Notes: generated from the letters alone by a model not told the origin. DNA of 64,000 nt from Bradyrhizobium sp. Rc3b (GCF_900114915.1 NZ_FOUS01000001.1:124001-188000); one strand, 5' to 3'; positions 1-8,994 are shown, counted from the stretch's first letter. Translations and numbers: made by a program.

Positions 1-224
1 TGCATGAAAGCCTTCGGCGTGATCGAGGCCCAGCGGCGGAACAGATGGTGCAGCTCATCCGGCGTGACCCCGGCCGCATCCGCCATCGCCTCGATGGTCG
101 GCTGCGCGCGCCAGTTCTCCGAGATGAAGGCGATCGCCCGGCGCACCGAATCATAGTCGCGCAGCGCGGCGTTCTGGGTGCCCGGCCTGGCCAGGCGCTG
201 GTCATGTATGGCGAGTGTCATCAT
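1..224 (-). CDS. Ada-like AraC-type HTH / methylated-DNA-cysteine methyltransferase, N-terminal part (truncated by window edge)
   Basis: Only the first 74 codons are visible; the gene runs off the left end. It starts with two adjacent ATG codons (224 and 221). After about 20 variable residues comes a typical AraC helix-turn-helix: AIAFISENW, then IEAMADAAGVTPDELHHLF, ending in the RRWASITPKAF second helix region. This order (HTH at the very N-terminus) is what I know from the bifunctional HTH/O6-alkylguanine methyltransferase family common in rhizobia, rather than from enterobacterial Ada, which has a cysteine-rich domain first. The catalytic PCHR part would lie outside the window, so the methyltransferase half is inference. 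A plain AraC regulator remains possible. Confidence 0.7.
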   Translation of the reverse strand, partial: MMTLAIHDQRLARPGTQNAALRDYDSVRRAIAFISENWRAQPTIEAMADAAGVTPDELHHLFRRWASITPKAFM

Positions 225-278
225 GACTGGAAATGTAGGAGAGGGACGGGTGGGAAACCACCCGATTTCTGACTGCGC

Positions 279-809
279 TCAGGTCACCGGATTGTAGGTC
301 GGGCCGCGCCGGGCGGCATTCAGGGCGCCGACCAAAGCATTGTAAAAACTCGCTTTTTCCTCCGGCCCGAGAAAGCCGGCAATGAGAATCCGGCGGCCGC
401 GCGAGATCAGATAGAGGTGCTCGATGCCGTATTCCTCGTCGACCTCCTGGTCGATCCGGACCCAGAGCGGATTGAACGTCCATTCCGAGACCTGGCCGCG
501 ATGGCTGACGCGGCGCACGCGCAGCTCCGACGGCGTGACCACGATCTCCTCGCTGGCCCGCGCCGCGCGGAAATTGGCCTTGAAGGCCCACCAGATCACG
601 AGAACGTCGAGGCCGAAGAAACCGAACACCGGCCAGGCACCCATCATCAGGAAGGCGAGGCCCGTGACGAAGCTGACCACGCTCAGGAACAGCATCACGG
701 CGAGGAAGCCGGTGCGGTTCAGCGAGCGGTGCGGCGTCAGCAGCGCGGAGAAGATCTGCGCGTCGCGCGGATCAGGATCGCTGCCGTCAATTTCGTTGCC
801 TGTGCTCAT
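279..809 (-). CDS. DUF2244 domain membrane protein
   Basis: 176 aa. Two closely spaced hydrophobic segments (about residues 36-58 and 60-78) are followed by a soluble beta-rich half with the family-like stretch EIVVTPSELRVRR and a C-terminal ISRGRRILIAGFLGPEEK. This matches the DUF2244 family of alphaproteobacteria, usually annotated as an integral membrane protein near cytochrome oxidase or nth genes. The function is unknown. The gene is divergent from nth with only 22 bp between the two start codons, so the promoters must overlap or lie inside the coding regions. Confidence 0.8.
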   Translation of the reverse strand: MSTGNEIDGSDPDPRDAQIFSALLTPHRSLNRTGFLAVMLFLSVVSFVTGLAFLMMGAWPVFGFFGLDVLVIWWAFKANFRAARASEEIVVTPSELRVRRVSHRGQVSEWTFNPLWVRIDQEVDEEYGIEHLYLISRGRRILIAGFLGPEEKASFYNALVGALNAARRGPTYNPVT

Positions 810-831
810 CGTCCCTCAGTATATCCCGATC

Positions 832-1584
832 ATGGCGAAAATCACCCGCAAGCCGGCTCCGCGCAAAGCGCCGGTGCCGAAGAAGAAGGCAAAGGCGGTC
901 GTCGCAAAGCCGAACGCGCCCACCAAAAAGACGCTCAAGGCGATAAAGCGCTGGACGCCCGCCGAGGTCCATGAAGTCTTCAGCCGTTTCCGCAAGGCCA
1001 ATCCGGAGCCGAAGGGCGAGCTCGAGCACGTCAATCCGTTCACGCTGCTGGTCGCCGTGGTGCTGTCGGCACAGGCAACCGATGCCGGCGTCAACAAGGC
1101 GACGCGCGCCTTGTTCGAGGTCGCCGACACCCCGCAGAAGATGCTCGATCTCGGCGAGGAGTCTTTACGCGAGTACATCAAGACGATCGGCCTCTACCGC
1201 ACCAAGGCCAGGAACGTGATCGCGCTGTCGGCCAAGGTGCTCAGCGAGTTCGGCGGCGAGGTGCCGCGCACGCGCGCCGGGATCGAGTCGTTGCCCGGCG
1301 CCGGCCGCAAGACCGCCAACGTCGTGCTCAACATGGCCTTCGGCGAGCACACCATGGCGGTCGACACGCATGTCTTCCGCGTCGGCAATCGCACGGGACT
1401 TGCGCCCGGCAAGACGCCGCTCGAAGTCGAGCTTGGTCTCGAAAAGGTGATCCCGGCCGAGTTCATGCTGCATGCCCATCATTGGCTGATCCTCCATGGC
1501 CGCTATACTTGCCTCGCGCGCAAGCCGCGCTGTGAGGTCTGTCTGATCAACGATCTGTGCCGGTGGCCGGAGAAGACGGTGTGA
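832..1584 (+). CDS. nth: Endonuclease III (DNA glycosylase/AP lyase)
   Basis: 250 aa; it excises oxidised pyrimidines and cleaves the abasic site. The helix-hairpin-helix is seen as LPGAGRKTANVVLN with the catalytic lysine, followed by the catalytic aspartate in VDTHVFRVGNR. The C-terminal [4Fe-4S] loop has the exact C-x6-C-x2-C-x5-C spacing (CLARKPRC..C..C). The ATG at 832 is chosen because it opens a basic, Lys/Pro/Ala-rich leader of about 38 residues, usual for Bradyrhizobium Nth. The frame is open further upstream, but that would run antisense through the DUF2244 gene. Confidence 0.95.
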   Translation: MAKITRKPAPRKAPVPKKKAKAVVAKPNAPTKKTLKAIKRWTPAEVHEVFSRFRKANPEPKGELEHVNPFTLLVAVVLSAQATDAGVNKATRALFEVADTPQKMLDLGEESLREYIKTIGLYRTKARNVIALSAKVLSEFGGEVPRTRAGIESLPGAGRKTANVVLNMAFGEHTMAVDTHVFRVGNRTGLAPGKTPLEVELGLEKVIPAEFMLHAHHWLILHGRYTCLARKPRCEVCLINDLCRWPEKTV

Positions 1585-1618
1585 TGGCGGTGAGAGCAGA
1601 GCGTCTTGGGGTAAAATC

Positions 1619-2755
1619 GTGAGTCAACAGGAACAAGTCCCACCCCCGGCTGCCGCTGCAACGCCTGTCCCACCACCGAAGCCGACGCAGCGGCCAGCGA
1701 CTTCGCTGGGGAGCCGGTTCGCGATCCCGCTATTCGCTGTGATCGTCGCGCTCGGCTTCGTCGCGCTGGCGACGCTGCGCTTCGACGAATGGGTCGGCAA
1801 TGCCGTGATCCAGACCACGAATGATGCCTATGTGCGCGCCGAGCTGACACGGCTTTCGAGCCGCGTCTCGGGTGAAGTGCTGACCGTCGCCGTCACCGAC
1901 TTCCAGCGGGTCAAGGCCGGTGATCTCCTGATCCAGATCGATCCCGCCGATTACGAGGCCCAGGTCGCGCAGTCCGAAGCTTCGGTCGCCGCCGCTCAGG
2001 CCGCGCTCGACAATCTGGCCAACCAGGTCGAGCTGCAATATGCGACGATCGCGCAGGCGCAGGCGGCGCGGCTTTCCGCGGAAGCCATGGAAGTCGAGGC
2101 ACGGCAGGAGCAGGAGCGTCAGCAATCGCTGTCGCAGACCGAATCCGGCACGCGGCAGCGGCTCGAGCAGGCGGTGGCTGCTTACGCCAAGGCGCAGGCC
2201 GATGTGCGTGCGAGCCGCGCCGTGATCGCCGCCCAGCAGCACCAGCTCGAAGTCCTGCAAGGCACCCGGAAGCAGCGCGCCGCCGATGTCGCAGCGGCCA
2301 AGGCAACGCTGGCGGGTGCGAAGCTCAAGCTCGGCTACACCAGAATATCGGCGCCGTTCGACGGCGTCGTCGGCGAGCGCCAGGTGCAACCTGGCGACTA
2401 CGTCAATATCGGCACCAACCTCATCAACGTGGTGCCGCTGCCGCAGGTCTATGTGATCGCGAATTACAAGGAGACCCAGCTCACGCACGTGGCGCCGGGC
2501 CAGCCGGTCGAGATCACCGTCGACAGCTTTCCGCGCGAGACGCTGCGCGGCAAGGTCGAGCGCATCGCGCCGGCGACGGGATCACAGGTCGCGCTGCTGC
2601 CGCCTGATAACGCCACCGGCAATTTCACCAAGGTCGTGCAGCGCATTCCCGTGCGGATTCAGCTCGACGACGGCCAGCCGCTGCTGGCGCGGCTGGTGCC
2701 GGGCATGTCGGTCGTCACCCGTATCGACACCAAGGCTGCGAATGGCGGAAAATGA
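1619..2755 (+). CDS. HlyD/EmrA-family membrane fusion protein of a multidrug efflux pump
   Basis: 378 aa, GTG start at 1619, 34 bp after nth. After a Pro-rich cytoplasmic tail there is one transmembrane helix (FAIPLFAVIVALGFVALA). The biotinyl-lipoyl-like half motif (RVSGEVLTVAVTDFQRVKAG) follows, then a long alpha-hairpin rich in Ala/Gln/Glu, the second lipoyl half (TRISAPFDGVVGERQVQPGD) and a beta-barrel. This is the EmrA layout: a periplasmic adaptor linking an inner-membrane MFS pump to an outer-membrane channel. The next gene overlaps it by 14 bp and encodes the MFS partner. No TolC-like gene is in the window. The substrate cannot be read from sequence. Confidence 0.88.
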   Translation: MSQQEQVPPPAAAATPVPPPKPTQRPATSLGSRFAIPLFAVIVALGFVALATLRFDEWVGNAVIQTTNDAYVRAELTRLSSRVSGEVLTVAVTDFQRVKAGDLLIQIDPADYEAQVAQSEASVAAAQAALDNLANQVELQYATIAQAQAARLSAEAMEVEARQEQERQQSLSQTESGTRQRLEQAVAAYAKAQADVRASRAVIAAQQHQLEVLQGTRKQRAADVAAAKATLAGAKLKLGYTRISAPFDGVVGERQVQPGDYVNIGTNLINVVPLPQVYVIANYKETQLTHVAPGQPVEITVDSFPRETLRGKVERIAPATGSQVALLPPDNATGNFTKVVQRIPVRIQLDDGQPLLARLVPGMSVVTRIDTKAANGGK

Positions 2756-4370
2756 CGACGCCGATCGCGGACCGCTCTCGCGCGGCGGCGTCGCGCCGCG
2801 GCCGCTGTTCGCCGTGGCGGCGGTGCTGCTCGGCTCCTTCCTCGCCAATTTCGACAGCCGGCTAACCACGGTTGGCCTGCCCGATTTGCGCGGCGCGTTC
2901 TCGCTCAGCTTCGACGAAGGCGCCTGGCTCTCCACCGCCGGCATCGGCTCGCAAATCTTCATCGCGCCCGCAGTGGCATGGCTCGCGACCGTGTTCGGGC
3001 TGCGCCGCGTGCTTGGCATTCCGAGCCTGATCTATGCCGTCGTCTCGCTGATCGTTCCCTTCGTGCACGACTATCCAACGCTGCTCGCGCTCAGCGTCGT
3101 GCATGGCCTCCTGCTCGGCACCTTCGTGCCGGCGACGCTGATGATCGTGTTCCGCAATCTGCCGATCCGGTGGTGGCTGCCGGCGATCTCGATCTATTCG
3201 ATCCGCGTCGGCTTTGCGCTCGATACCTCGAGCTCGCTGGTCGGCTTCTATGTCGACCATCTCGGCTGGCAATGGCTGTACTGGCAGAGCGTCGTGATCG
3301 CGCCCCTGATGGGGCTGATGGTCTATCTCGGCACACCGAACGAGCCCGTGAATCGCGCGCTGCTGCGCGAGGCCGATTGGGGCGGCATGCTGCTGCTCGG
3401 CGCATCCGTTTCGATGATTTATGCCGGGCTTGATCAGGGCAATCGATTGGACTGGCTCGGCTCGGGGACGGTGATGGCGCTGCTCGCCAGTGGCGCGGTG
3501 CTGTTCGCAGGCTTCCTCCTCAACGAGTCGCTGGTGCGGCAGCCCTGGGCGCATGTGAACGTCTTGTTTTCGCGCAATATCGGATTGGGGCTGGTGCTGA
3601 TCCTGCTCTACACGTTGACGAGCCTGTCCAACGCCTCGCTGGTGCCGAACTTCCTTGCCGCCATCGCGCTGCTCAGGCCGGAGCAGAGCGGCTTGCTGCT
3701 GCTCACCTATGGCGCATTGCCGATGTTCGTGCTGGTGCCGCTCTCGATCTGGCTGCTCAGGCATTTCGATACGCGCACCGTGATTGTCGTGGGTTTCGCC
3801 TGCTTCGCCGCCGCCAATCTCTGGGGCACGCAGCTCACCCATGACTGGGCGCGCGAGGACTTTGTCGGCATCGTGCTGCTCCAGGCGATCGGGCAGTCGC
3901 TGACCTTGCTGCCGCTGATCATCACGCTGCTGTCGAACTCCGATCCGAGCCGCGCCACTTCCTTTGCCGCCTATATCCAGATCATGCGGCTCGGCGGCGC
4001 CGAGATCGGTGTGGCGCTGATGGGAACATGGCTGCGCGTGCGCGAGCAGGTCCATTCCTTCTATCTCGGCCAGAACCTCGGCGTCGGCGACGTCGATGTG
4101 GTCCGCGTCCTGAAGCAGCTTGCCGATCACTTCGCTGCCCACGGTGCCGGGCTGGCGCAGCCGCGCGCGCTCGGCACGCTGGCGGGCATCGTGCAGCGCG
4201 AGGCCAATGTGCTCGCCTATATCGACGGATTCTGGCTGTGCTTCTGGCTCGCGGTGGCCGCGCTCGGTGTCCTCGCGTTGATCACCCGTGCGCCGGCCGG
4301 CCCGTTCACGCCGGCGCCATTCGGCTTCGCCAAGACGGTGCTGCGGAAGTGCGGGATGCAGGTGACGTGA
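2742..4370 (+). CDS. DHA2 (EmrB/QacA-type, 14-TM) MFS efflux transporter
   Basis: 542 aa with about 14 hydrophobic segments spread over the whole length, the drug:H+ antiporter-2 pattern. It begins within the last 14 bp of the adaptor gene, so the two are probably translated together and work as one tripartite pump. The N-terminal region FLANFDSRLTTVGLPDLRG corresponds to TM1 and the following loop of EmrB relatives. The C-terminal half contains FAAYIQIMRLGGAEIGVAL, typical of the family. Drug or toxin export is inferred from family only. No regulator gene (TetR, MarR) is adjacent. Confidence 0.85.
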   Translation: MAENDDADRGPLSRGGVAPRPLFAVAAVLLGSFLANFDSRLTTVGLPDLRGAFSLSFDEGAWLSTAGIGSQIFIAPAVAWLATVFGLRRVLGIPSLIYAVVSLIVPFVHDYPTLLALSVVHGLLLGTFVPATLMIVFRNLPIRWWLPAISIYSIRVGFALDTSSSLVGFYVDHLGWQWLYWQSVVIAPLMGLMVYLGTPNEPVNRALLREADWGGMLLLGASVSMIYAGLDQGNRLDWLGSGTVMALLASGAVLFAGFLLNESLVRQPWAHVNVLFSRNIGLGLVLILLYTLTSLSNASLVPNFLAAIALLRPEQSGLLLLTYGALPMFVLVPLSIWLLRHFDTRTVIVVGFACFAAANLWGTQLTHDWAREDFVGIVLLQAIGQSLTLLPLIITLLSNSDPSRATSFAAYIQIMRLGGAEIGVALMGTWLRVREQVHSFYLGQNLGVGDVDVVRVLKQLADHFAAHGAGLAQPRALGTLAGIVQREANVLAYIDGFWLCFWLAVAALGVLALITRAPAGPFTPAPFGFAKTVLRKCGMQVT

Positions 4371-4376
4371 AGCGCG

Positions 4377-5117
4377 TTACCGCATCTGCCGCGCCGGCTC
4401 GATCAGCTCGGGCCTCGGGCCCGACAGCCGCTTGTGCATGTGGACCATGAAGGCCATGCCGAAGATCGGCGTCGCCAGATTCACGATCGGGATCGAGACG
4501 AAGGCGGCGATGAAGAGGCCGGCGGTGAAGATCGTGGCGGCATTTTCGCGCCGCATCGCCTTGGCCTCTTCCGGCGGTCGGAAGCGCATCGCGGCGAGCT
4601 CGAAATATTCGCGGCCGAGCAGCCAAGCGGCGGCGATGAAGAAGATCAGGAAGCCTGCGCCGGCGAAAAGCACCAACGGCAACGCGATCAGATAGACCAG
4701 GATGGTCAGGAGCGCGGTCTTGATGCCCTCGAAGATGGCCTGGCTGAACGGCAGCGCGAGCCCCGGCTGCTCGGCGGGATAATGCTCGCGCTCGACGATG
4801 TCGGCGACGTCGTCGACGAACAGGCTCGCCACCAGCGAGGTGATCGCGGGCATCAGGAAGACGCCGCCGAACACGACGCCGAGGCCCGCCGCGATCGAGA
4901 CGATCCAGGACAAGACCTCGAGAGAGGTGTGCCAGCCCGGCCCGAGCAGGCCTTCCAACCAGACCTCGCCATGGGTCGCAAACCAGCTGAGCAGCCGCTG
5001 CAAGCCGATCGCCAGCGCGGTGATCAGCACGAGCGCAAGCCCGATCGACCGCCACAGGATCGAGCGCATCGGCGGCGAGATCATTTGCGACAGCGCCTTC
5101 ACGGCGGCGTCCAGCAT
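4377..5117 (-). CDS. CysZ/EI24-like (sulfate transporter family) membrane protein
   Basis: 246 aa from ATG 5117, where the reading MLDAAVKALSQM begins; the frame is open a further 31 codons upstream, but the ATG has a purine-rich stretch just before it and the family start. It has about four long hydrophobic segments: WRSIGLALVLITALAI, a Gly-rich pair around VSIAAGLGVVFGGVFLMPAI, LLTILVYLIALPLVLFAGAGF and IFTAGLFIAAFVSIPIVNLA. This fits the EI24/CysZ family, whose E. coli member is linked to sulfate uptake. The gene is convergent with the EmrB-like gene (6 bp apart). No cysteine or sulfate genes are adjacent, so a sulfate role is uncertain. Confidence 0.75.
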   Translation of the reverse strand: MLDAAVKALSQMISPPMRSILWRSIGLALVLITALAIGLQRLLSWFATHGEVWLEGLLGPGWHTSLEVLSWIVSIAAGLGVVFGGVFLMPAITSLVASLFVDDVADIVEREHYPAEQPGLALPFSQAIFEGIKTALLTILVYLIALPLVLFAGAGFLIFFIAAAWLLGREYFELAAMRFRPPEEAKAMRRENAATIFTAGLFIAAFVSIPIVNLATPIFGMAFMVHMHKRLSGPRPELIEPARQMR

Positions 5118-5300
5118 CGGAGGGGCCCTCTGAGGTAAACACTGCGCGAGAGGTAGACACCCAATGCGGGTTCGGCAAGGGCGGGCTTGCCGCGCTGCTG
5201 ACGGCCGCAAACGCGGCGCGAGCCCTTGCTTACCTCCCCACGGGCACTGTTCGACGCGGAGAGACCGTCATCCCACCCCGCTCGCGCTGCGCGCGATCGA

Positions 5301-5323
5301 CCCTCCCCCTCCAGGGGAGGGGA
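5301..5323. repeat. Short C/G-rich palindrome in the nikR downstream region
   Basis: CCTCCCC-CTCCA-GGGGAGG forms a 7-bp stem, 28 bp past the nikR stop. It resembles the core of the CTCCC..GGGAG palindromes seen at 15.0, 15.4, 15.5, 27.0 and 46.6 kb and may be a reduced copy. It could act as a weak transcription stop, but no T-run follows. Confidence 0.5.
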
Positions 5324-5350
5324 AGAGCCGCTACGCTCTCCTAGAATAGC

Positions 5351-5797
5351 CTACTCGTGCCGGTGCCCATGCTTTCGCGCCTTCACCGCCTTGCCTTCGC
5401 CGGTCGGGATCATCATCACGCGGCCGTAGCGGACGCCGCGTTCGGCGATGATATGGTCGGCGAAATGCTTGACCTCATCCGCCGACCCCCGCAGCGCCGT
5501 CATCTCCATGCAATTGTTGTCGTCGAGATGGACGTGCAGGGTCGCCAGCGCGAGGTCGTGATGACCGTGGAATTCCTGCACCAGGCGTTTTGACAGATCG
5601 CGGGCGGCGTGGTCGTAGACATAGACGAGACCGGCCACGCATTGGCCGGTCTGGGCGGTGTCCTCGGTGCTCTGCTGCAGGCCGGCGCGGGCGAGGTCGC
5701 GGATGATCTCGGAGCGGTTCTGGTAGCCGCGCGCTTCCGCCGCCGCATCGATCTCGGCCAACAGATCGTCCTCGATCGTGATGGTAATTCGCTGCAT
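5351..5797 (-). CDS. nikR: Nickel-responsive transcriptional regulator NikR
   Basis: 148 aa. The N-terminal ribbon-helix-helix (QRITITIEDDLLAEID, then NRSEIIRDLARAGL) binds DNA. The C-terminal ACT-like domain has the Ni(II) site His77, His88, His90 and Cys96 (HGHHD, LHVHLDDNNCMEM), corresponding to H76/H87/H89/C95 of E. coli NikR. The C-terminal tail is His/Lys-rich (KARKHGHRHE). NikR normally represses nickel uptake genes, but no nik, hup or urease gene is adjacent; the nearest neighbour is the copper ATPase on the same strand upstream. I found no GTATGA-N16-TCATAC type operator in the flanks. Confidence 0.93.
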   Translation of the reverse strand: MQRITITIEDDLLAEIDAAAEARGYQNRSEIIRDLARAGLQQSTEDTAQTGQCVAGLVYVYDHAARDLSKRLVQEFHGHHDLALATLHVHLDDNNCMEMTALRGSADEVKHFADHIIAERGVRYGRVMMIPTGEGKAVKARKHGHRHE

Positions 5798-5836
5798 CAG
5801 ATATTCCCCGCGTGCCTCGCCTGTGTCCCGTGAACC

Positions 5837-5924
5837 GTAGCCCGGATGTAGCGGAGCGCAATCCGGGACGGTGCCAATTTGCGGGCAGGACCCCCGGATT
5901 TCGCTTGCGCTCCATCCGGGCTAC
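5837..5924. repeat. Palindromic intergenic repeat, GTAGCCCGGATG..CATCCGGGCTAC type
   Basis: The element opens with GTAGCCCGGATG and closes with its exact reverse complement CATCCGGGCTAC. It contains inner arms around ATCCGGG and CCCGGAT. A second copy is at 24686-24771. Such elements are abundant in Bradyrhizobium genomes. It lies between nikR and the copper ATPase gene. Confidence 0.85.
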
Positions 5925-5933
5925 GCAGTGTCC

Positions 5934-8396
5934 TCACAGCCGCGTCGCCCGCAGCCGCAGCGCATTGCCGACCACGCTCACCGAGGACAGTGCCATCGCC
6001 GCCGCGGCGATGATCGGCGAGAGCAACAGACCGAACGCCGGATAAAGGATGCCGGCCGCGATCGGAATGCCGGCGGCGTTGTAGATGAAGGCGAAGAACA
6101 GGTTTTGCCGGATGTTGCTCATCGTCGCCTGCGACAGCTTTCGCGCCCGGACGATGCCGACGAGGTCGCCCTTGAGCAAGGTCACGCCGGCGCTCTCCAT
6201 CGCCACATCCGTGCCGGTGCCCATGGCGATGCCGACTTCCGCGGCGGCCAGCGCCGGCGCGTCGTTGACGCCGTCACCGGCCATGGCGACGCTGCGGCCG
6301 GCCTTTTGCAGCTTCGTCACCACCGCGCTCTTCTGATCCGGCAGCACCTCGGCCTCGACTTCGGCGATGCCGAGCCGGCGCGCCACCGCTTCCGCCGTGG
6401 TGCGGTTGTCGCCCGTCAGCATGATGACCTTGATGCCTTCGGCAGCTAACGCCTTCAGTGCCTCCGGGGTCGAGGCCTTGACCGGATCGGCGATCGCGAA
6501 CAGGCCGGCGAGCCGGCCGTCGACGGCCATGTTGATCACGGTGGCACCATCGCCGCGCAGGCGCTCGGCCTCGGCGTCGAGCGTTTTGGTGTCGATCCCG
6601 ATCGACGTCAGATACCTGGCATTGCCGAGCACGATGGTCTTGCCGTCGACCTTGCCGGTGGCGCCCTTGCCGGTCGGCGAGTCGAAGTGCTCGACCTGGC
6701 CGAGGGCCAGTTGCCTCTCCTTGGCCGCGCGCACGATGGCATCAGCCAAAGGATGCTCGCTGGCGCGCTCGATGCTGGCGGCAAGCTTGACGATATCATC
6801 CTCCGCAAAGCCTGACGCCGGCACGATCGCGACCACCTTGGGCTTGCCCTCGGTCAGCGTGCCCGTCTTGTCGACCACCAGCGTGTCGATCTTCTCCATC
6901 CGCTCCAGCGCCTCGGCGTTCTTGATCAGCACGCCGCCTTGCGCACCGCGGCCGACGCCGACCATGATCGACATCGGGGTTGCGAGGCCCAGCGCGCAGG
7001 GGCAGGCGATGATCAGCACGCTGACGGCGGCGACGAGACCGAAGGCCAGCCGCGGTTCCGGACCAAACCAGGCCCAGGCGCCGAAGGCGGCGAGGGCGAC
7101 GACGATCACCATCGGCACGAACCAGCCCGCGACCTGATCGGCCAGCCGCTGGATCGGCGCGCGCGAGCGCTGCGCGTCTGCGACCATCTGCACGATCTGC
7201 GACAGCAGCGTCTCGCGTCCGACCTTGTCGGCGCGCATGATGAAGCTGCCCGACTGGTTCAGCGTGCCGGCGATCACCTTCGCGCCGCTCTCCTTGGTGA
7301 CGGGCATGGATTCGCCCGTGACGAGCGATTCGTCGAGCGAGGAGCGGCCCTCGAGGATCACGCCGTCGACCGGCACCTTTTCGCCCGGACGGACGCGCAG
7401 ACGTTCGCCGGCATGGAGCGCATCGATTTCGACCTCGTGCTCGCTGCCGTCGTCATCGACGCGGCGCGCGGTCTTCGGCGCAAGCTGAAGCAGCGCCTTG
7501 ATCGCGCCGGAGGTTGCGTCACGGGCGCGCAGCTCCAGCACCTGGCCGAGCAGCACCAGCACGGTGATGACGGCAGCCGCCTCGAAATAGACGGCGACCG
7601 CACCCTCATGGCCGCGGAACGTTGCGGGGAAGATCTGCGGCACGACGGTGCCGATGATGCTGTAGACATAGGCAACGCCCGTGCCCATCGCGATCAGCGT
7701 AAACATGTTGAGGTTGCGCGTCAGCAGCGACTGCCAGCCGCGAACGAAGAACGGCCAGCCGGCCCACAGCACCACGGGGGTGGCGAAGGCGAGCTGGATC
7801 CAGTTCGACAGCGTCTGATCGATCCAGCTGTGCGGGCCCGCGAGATGGCCGCCCATCTCCAGCACCACGGCCGGCAGCGCCAGCGCGGCGCCGATCCAGA
7901 ACCGCCGCGTCATGTCGGCAAGCTCGGGGTTGGGGCCGGTCTCCAGGCTTGCCACTTCCGGCTCCAGCGCCATGCCGCAGATCGGACAGCTGCCGGGGCC
8001 GACCTGGCGGATCTCCGGATGCATCGGGCAGGTGTAGATCGTGCCAGCCGGCATCTCCGGCTCCGGCGCCTTGTCCTTGGCGAGATATTTTGCGGGATCG
8101 GCGGCGAACTTGGTGCGGCAGCCGGCCGAGCAGAAATGGAAGGTCTCGCCGTGATGATCGAAGCGGTGCTTCGAGGTCGTGGGATCGACAATCATGCCGC
8201 AGACGGGATCGTGCACCTTACTGACCGCATCGCCATGGTCATGCGCGTGATGATGGTCGTGGCCGGCATGATCGCCGTGCCCGCCGCAGCAGGAGGCCGC
8301 CGGCTCGGCCGCTTCCGTCTTGGCCGCTTCCGATTTGGTGGAGCAACCGCATCCGGAATGTCCGTCCGCGCCCTGATGATGCCTGTGTTCGTTCAT
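5934..8396 (-). CDS. copA: Copper-translocating P1B-type ATPase with His/Cys-rich, YHS and heavy-metal-binding N-terminal segments
   Basis: 820 aa from ATG 8396; an open frame continues upstream, but it runs through the shared csoR operator. N-terminus: Cys/His-rich tail ([25 protein letters not shown]), a YHS-type module ([11 protein letters not shown] to [12 protein letters not shown]) and a short metal-binding module (YTCPMHPEI to [10 protein letters not shown]). The ATPase core has the actuator TGES, CPC in the sixth membrane helix ([13 protein letters not shown]), DKTGT, the HP locus ([10 protein letters not shown]), MLTGDN and [10 protein letters not shown]. The YN in [10 protein letters not shown] and the MALSSVSVV segment are P1B-1 (Cu+) signatures. 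It exports Cu(I) from the cytoplasm, and the divergent csoR supports copper control. There is no classical MxCxxC ferredoxin-like domain. Confidence 0.94.
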   Translation of the reverse strand: MNEHRHHQGADGHSGCGCSTKSEAAKTEAAEPAASCCGGHGDHAGHDHHHAHDHGDAVSKVHDPVCGMIVDPTTSKHRFDHHGETFHFCSAGCRTKFAADPAKYLAKDKAPEPEMPAGTIYTCPMHPEIRQVGPGSCPICGMALEPEVASLETGPNPELADMTRRFWIGAALALPAVVLEMGGHLAGPHSWIDQTLSNWIQLAFATPVVLWAGWPFFVRGWQSLLTRNLNMFTLIAMGTGVAYVYSIIGTVVPQIFPATFRGHEGAVAVYFEAAAVITVLVLLGQVLELRARDATSGAIKALLQLAPKTARRVDDDGSEHEVEIDALHAGERLRVRPGEKVPVDGVILEGRSSLDESLVTGESMPVTKESGAKVIAGTLNQSGSFIMRADKVGRETLLSQIVQMVADAQRSRAPIQRLADQVAGWFVPMVIVVALAAFGAWAWFGPEPRLAFGLVAAVSVLIIACPCALGLATPMSIMVGVGRGAQGGVLIKNAEALERMEKIDTLVVDKTGTLTEGKPKVVAIVPASGFAEDDIVKLAASIERASEHPLADAIVRAAKERQLALGQVEHFDSPTGKGATGKVDGKTIVLGNARYLTSIGIDTKTLDAEAERLRGDGATVINMAVDGRLAGLFAIADPVKASTPEALKALAAEGIKVIMLTGDNRTTAEAVARRLGIAEVEAEVLPDQKSAVVTKLQKAGRSVAMAGDGVNDAPALAAAEVGIAMGTGTDVAMESAGVTLLKGDLVGIVRARKLSQATMSNIRQNLFFAFIYNAAGIPIAAGILYPAFGLLLSPIIAAAAMALSSVSVVGNALRLRATRL

Positions 8397-8434
8397 TGCC
8401 TTGCTCCGGCCTTGTACCCTGGGTCTTGCAACCC

Positions 8435-8451
8435 ATACCCGGTAGGGGTAT
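8435..8451. promoter_or_regulatory. CsoR operator between copA and csoR
   Basis: ATACCCGGTAGGGGTAT is a 6-bp perfect inverted repeat (ATACCC/GGGTAT) around GGTAG. It matches the G/C-tract-plus-TA style of known CsoR sites and lies in the 64-bp gap between the divergent copA and csoR starts, 10 bp before the csoR ATG. CsoR bound here would repress both genes and release on Cu(I). Confidence 0.75.
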
Positions 8452-8460
8452 ATAGACCCC

Positions 8461-8736
8461 ATGCGCAAGGACATCAAGGCATCTGTCGGAAAACGCCTCG
8501 GCCGGATCGAGGGCCAGGTTCGCGGCCTCTCGAAAATGGTAGAGGAGGACCGCTACTGCATCGACATCGTGACGCAGATCTCGGCGGTGCGAGCCGCACT
8601 GCGCCGGGTCGAGGAAGAGGTCCTGAAGGATCACGTCGCCCATTGCGTCGAGCACGCGATCGCGAGCGGCGACAAGGCCGACCAACGCGAGAAGATCGCG
8701 GAGCTGATGGCGGTGATCGGACGGGCGGAGCGGTAG
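8461..8736 (+). CDS. csoR: Copper-sensing repressor, CsoR/FrmR family
   Basis: 91 aa, an all-helical DUF156-family repressor. The Cu(I) triad Cys33, His58, Cys62 is present ([10 protein letters not shown], then DHVAHCVEH), the x-H-x3-C arrangement of true CsoR rather than the formaldehyde sensor FrmR. The N-terminal [13 protein letters not shown] is the family helix. It is divergent from copA with a palindromic operator in the gap, so autoregulation plus copA control is very likely. Confidence 0.92.
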   Translation: MRKDIKASVGKRLGRIEGQVRGLSKMVEEDRYCIDIVTQISAVRAALRRVEEEVLKDHVAHCVEHAIASGDKADQREKIAELMAVIGRAER

Positions 8737-8747
8737 GTCTTTACTCC

Positions 8748-8830
8748 CGTCCTTGCGAGCGAAGCAATCCAGACTGTCCCCCGAGAAAGTAGTCTGGATT
8801 GCTTCGTCGCAAGAGCTCCTCGCAATGACG
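8748..8830. repeat. Palindromic repeat with 15-bp perfect arms (GAAGCAATCCAGACT type)
   Basis: Arms GAAGCAATCCAGACT (8761-8775) and AGTCTGGATTGCTTC (8791-8805) are exact reverse complements, flanked by CCTTGCGAG and CTCGCAATGACG. This CGTCATTGCGAGG..GCAATCC element is a familiar type in Bradyrhizobium. It could serve as a bidirectional terminator after csoR. Confidence 0.85.
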
Positions 8831-8862
8831 GTCGTTGAGGTGCTCGCGCCACACTCACAGGC

Positions 8863-8989
8863 GTCGTCCCCGCGAACGCAAGGATCCATAACCCCAGGGA
8901 AGGGTTTGACGAAGACTGGGAGTTCGGGATTTCTACCGTGCGCAGCCGATAGATCACGCGGTATAGGTCCCTGCTTTCGCAGGGACGAC
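8863..8989. repeat. GTCGTCCC..GGGACGAC repeat, copy A
   Basis: Terminal arms are GTCGTCCC and GGGACGAC; the interior holds GATAGATCACGCGGTAT, which is shared with copy B at 11581-11721. Copy C is at 54343-54474. It lies directly before the stop codon of the minus-strand hydrolase gene at 8995. Confidence 0.85.
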
Positions 8990-8994
8990 AGCCG

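Noticed and set aside
5934..8477. Extended 847-aa form of the copper ATPase starting at 8477
   Set aside because: The extra 27 residues would be encoded by the CsoR operator region and overlap csoR; ATG 8396 is the natural start.
8748..8989. CRISPR-like array formed by repeated palindromes
   Set aside because: Only single copies of two unrelated palindromes, no regular spacers and no cas genes in the window.
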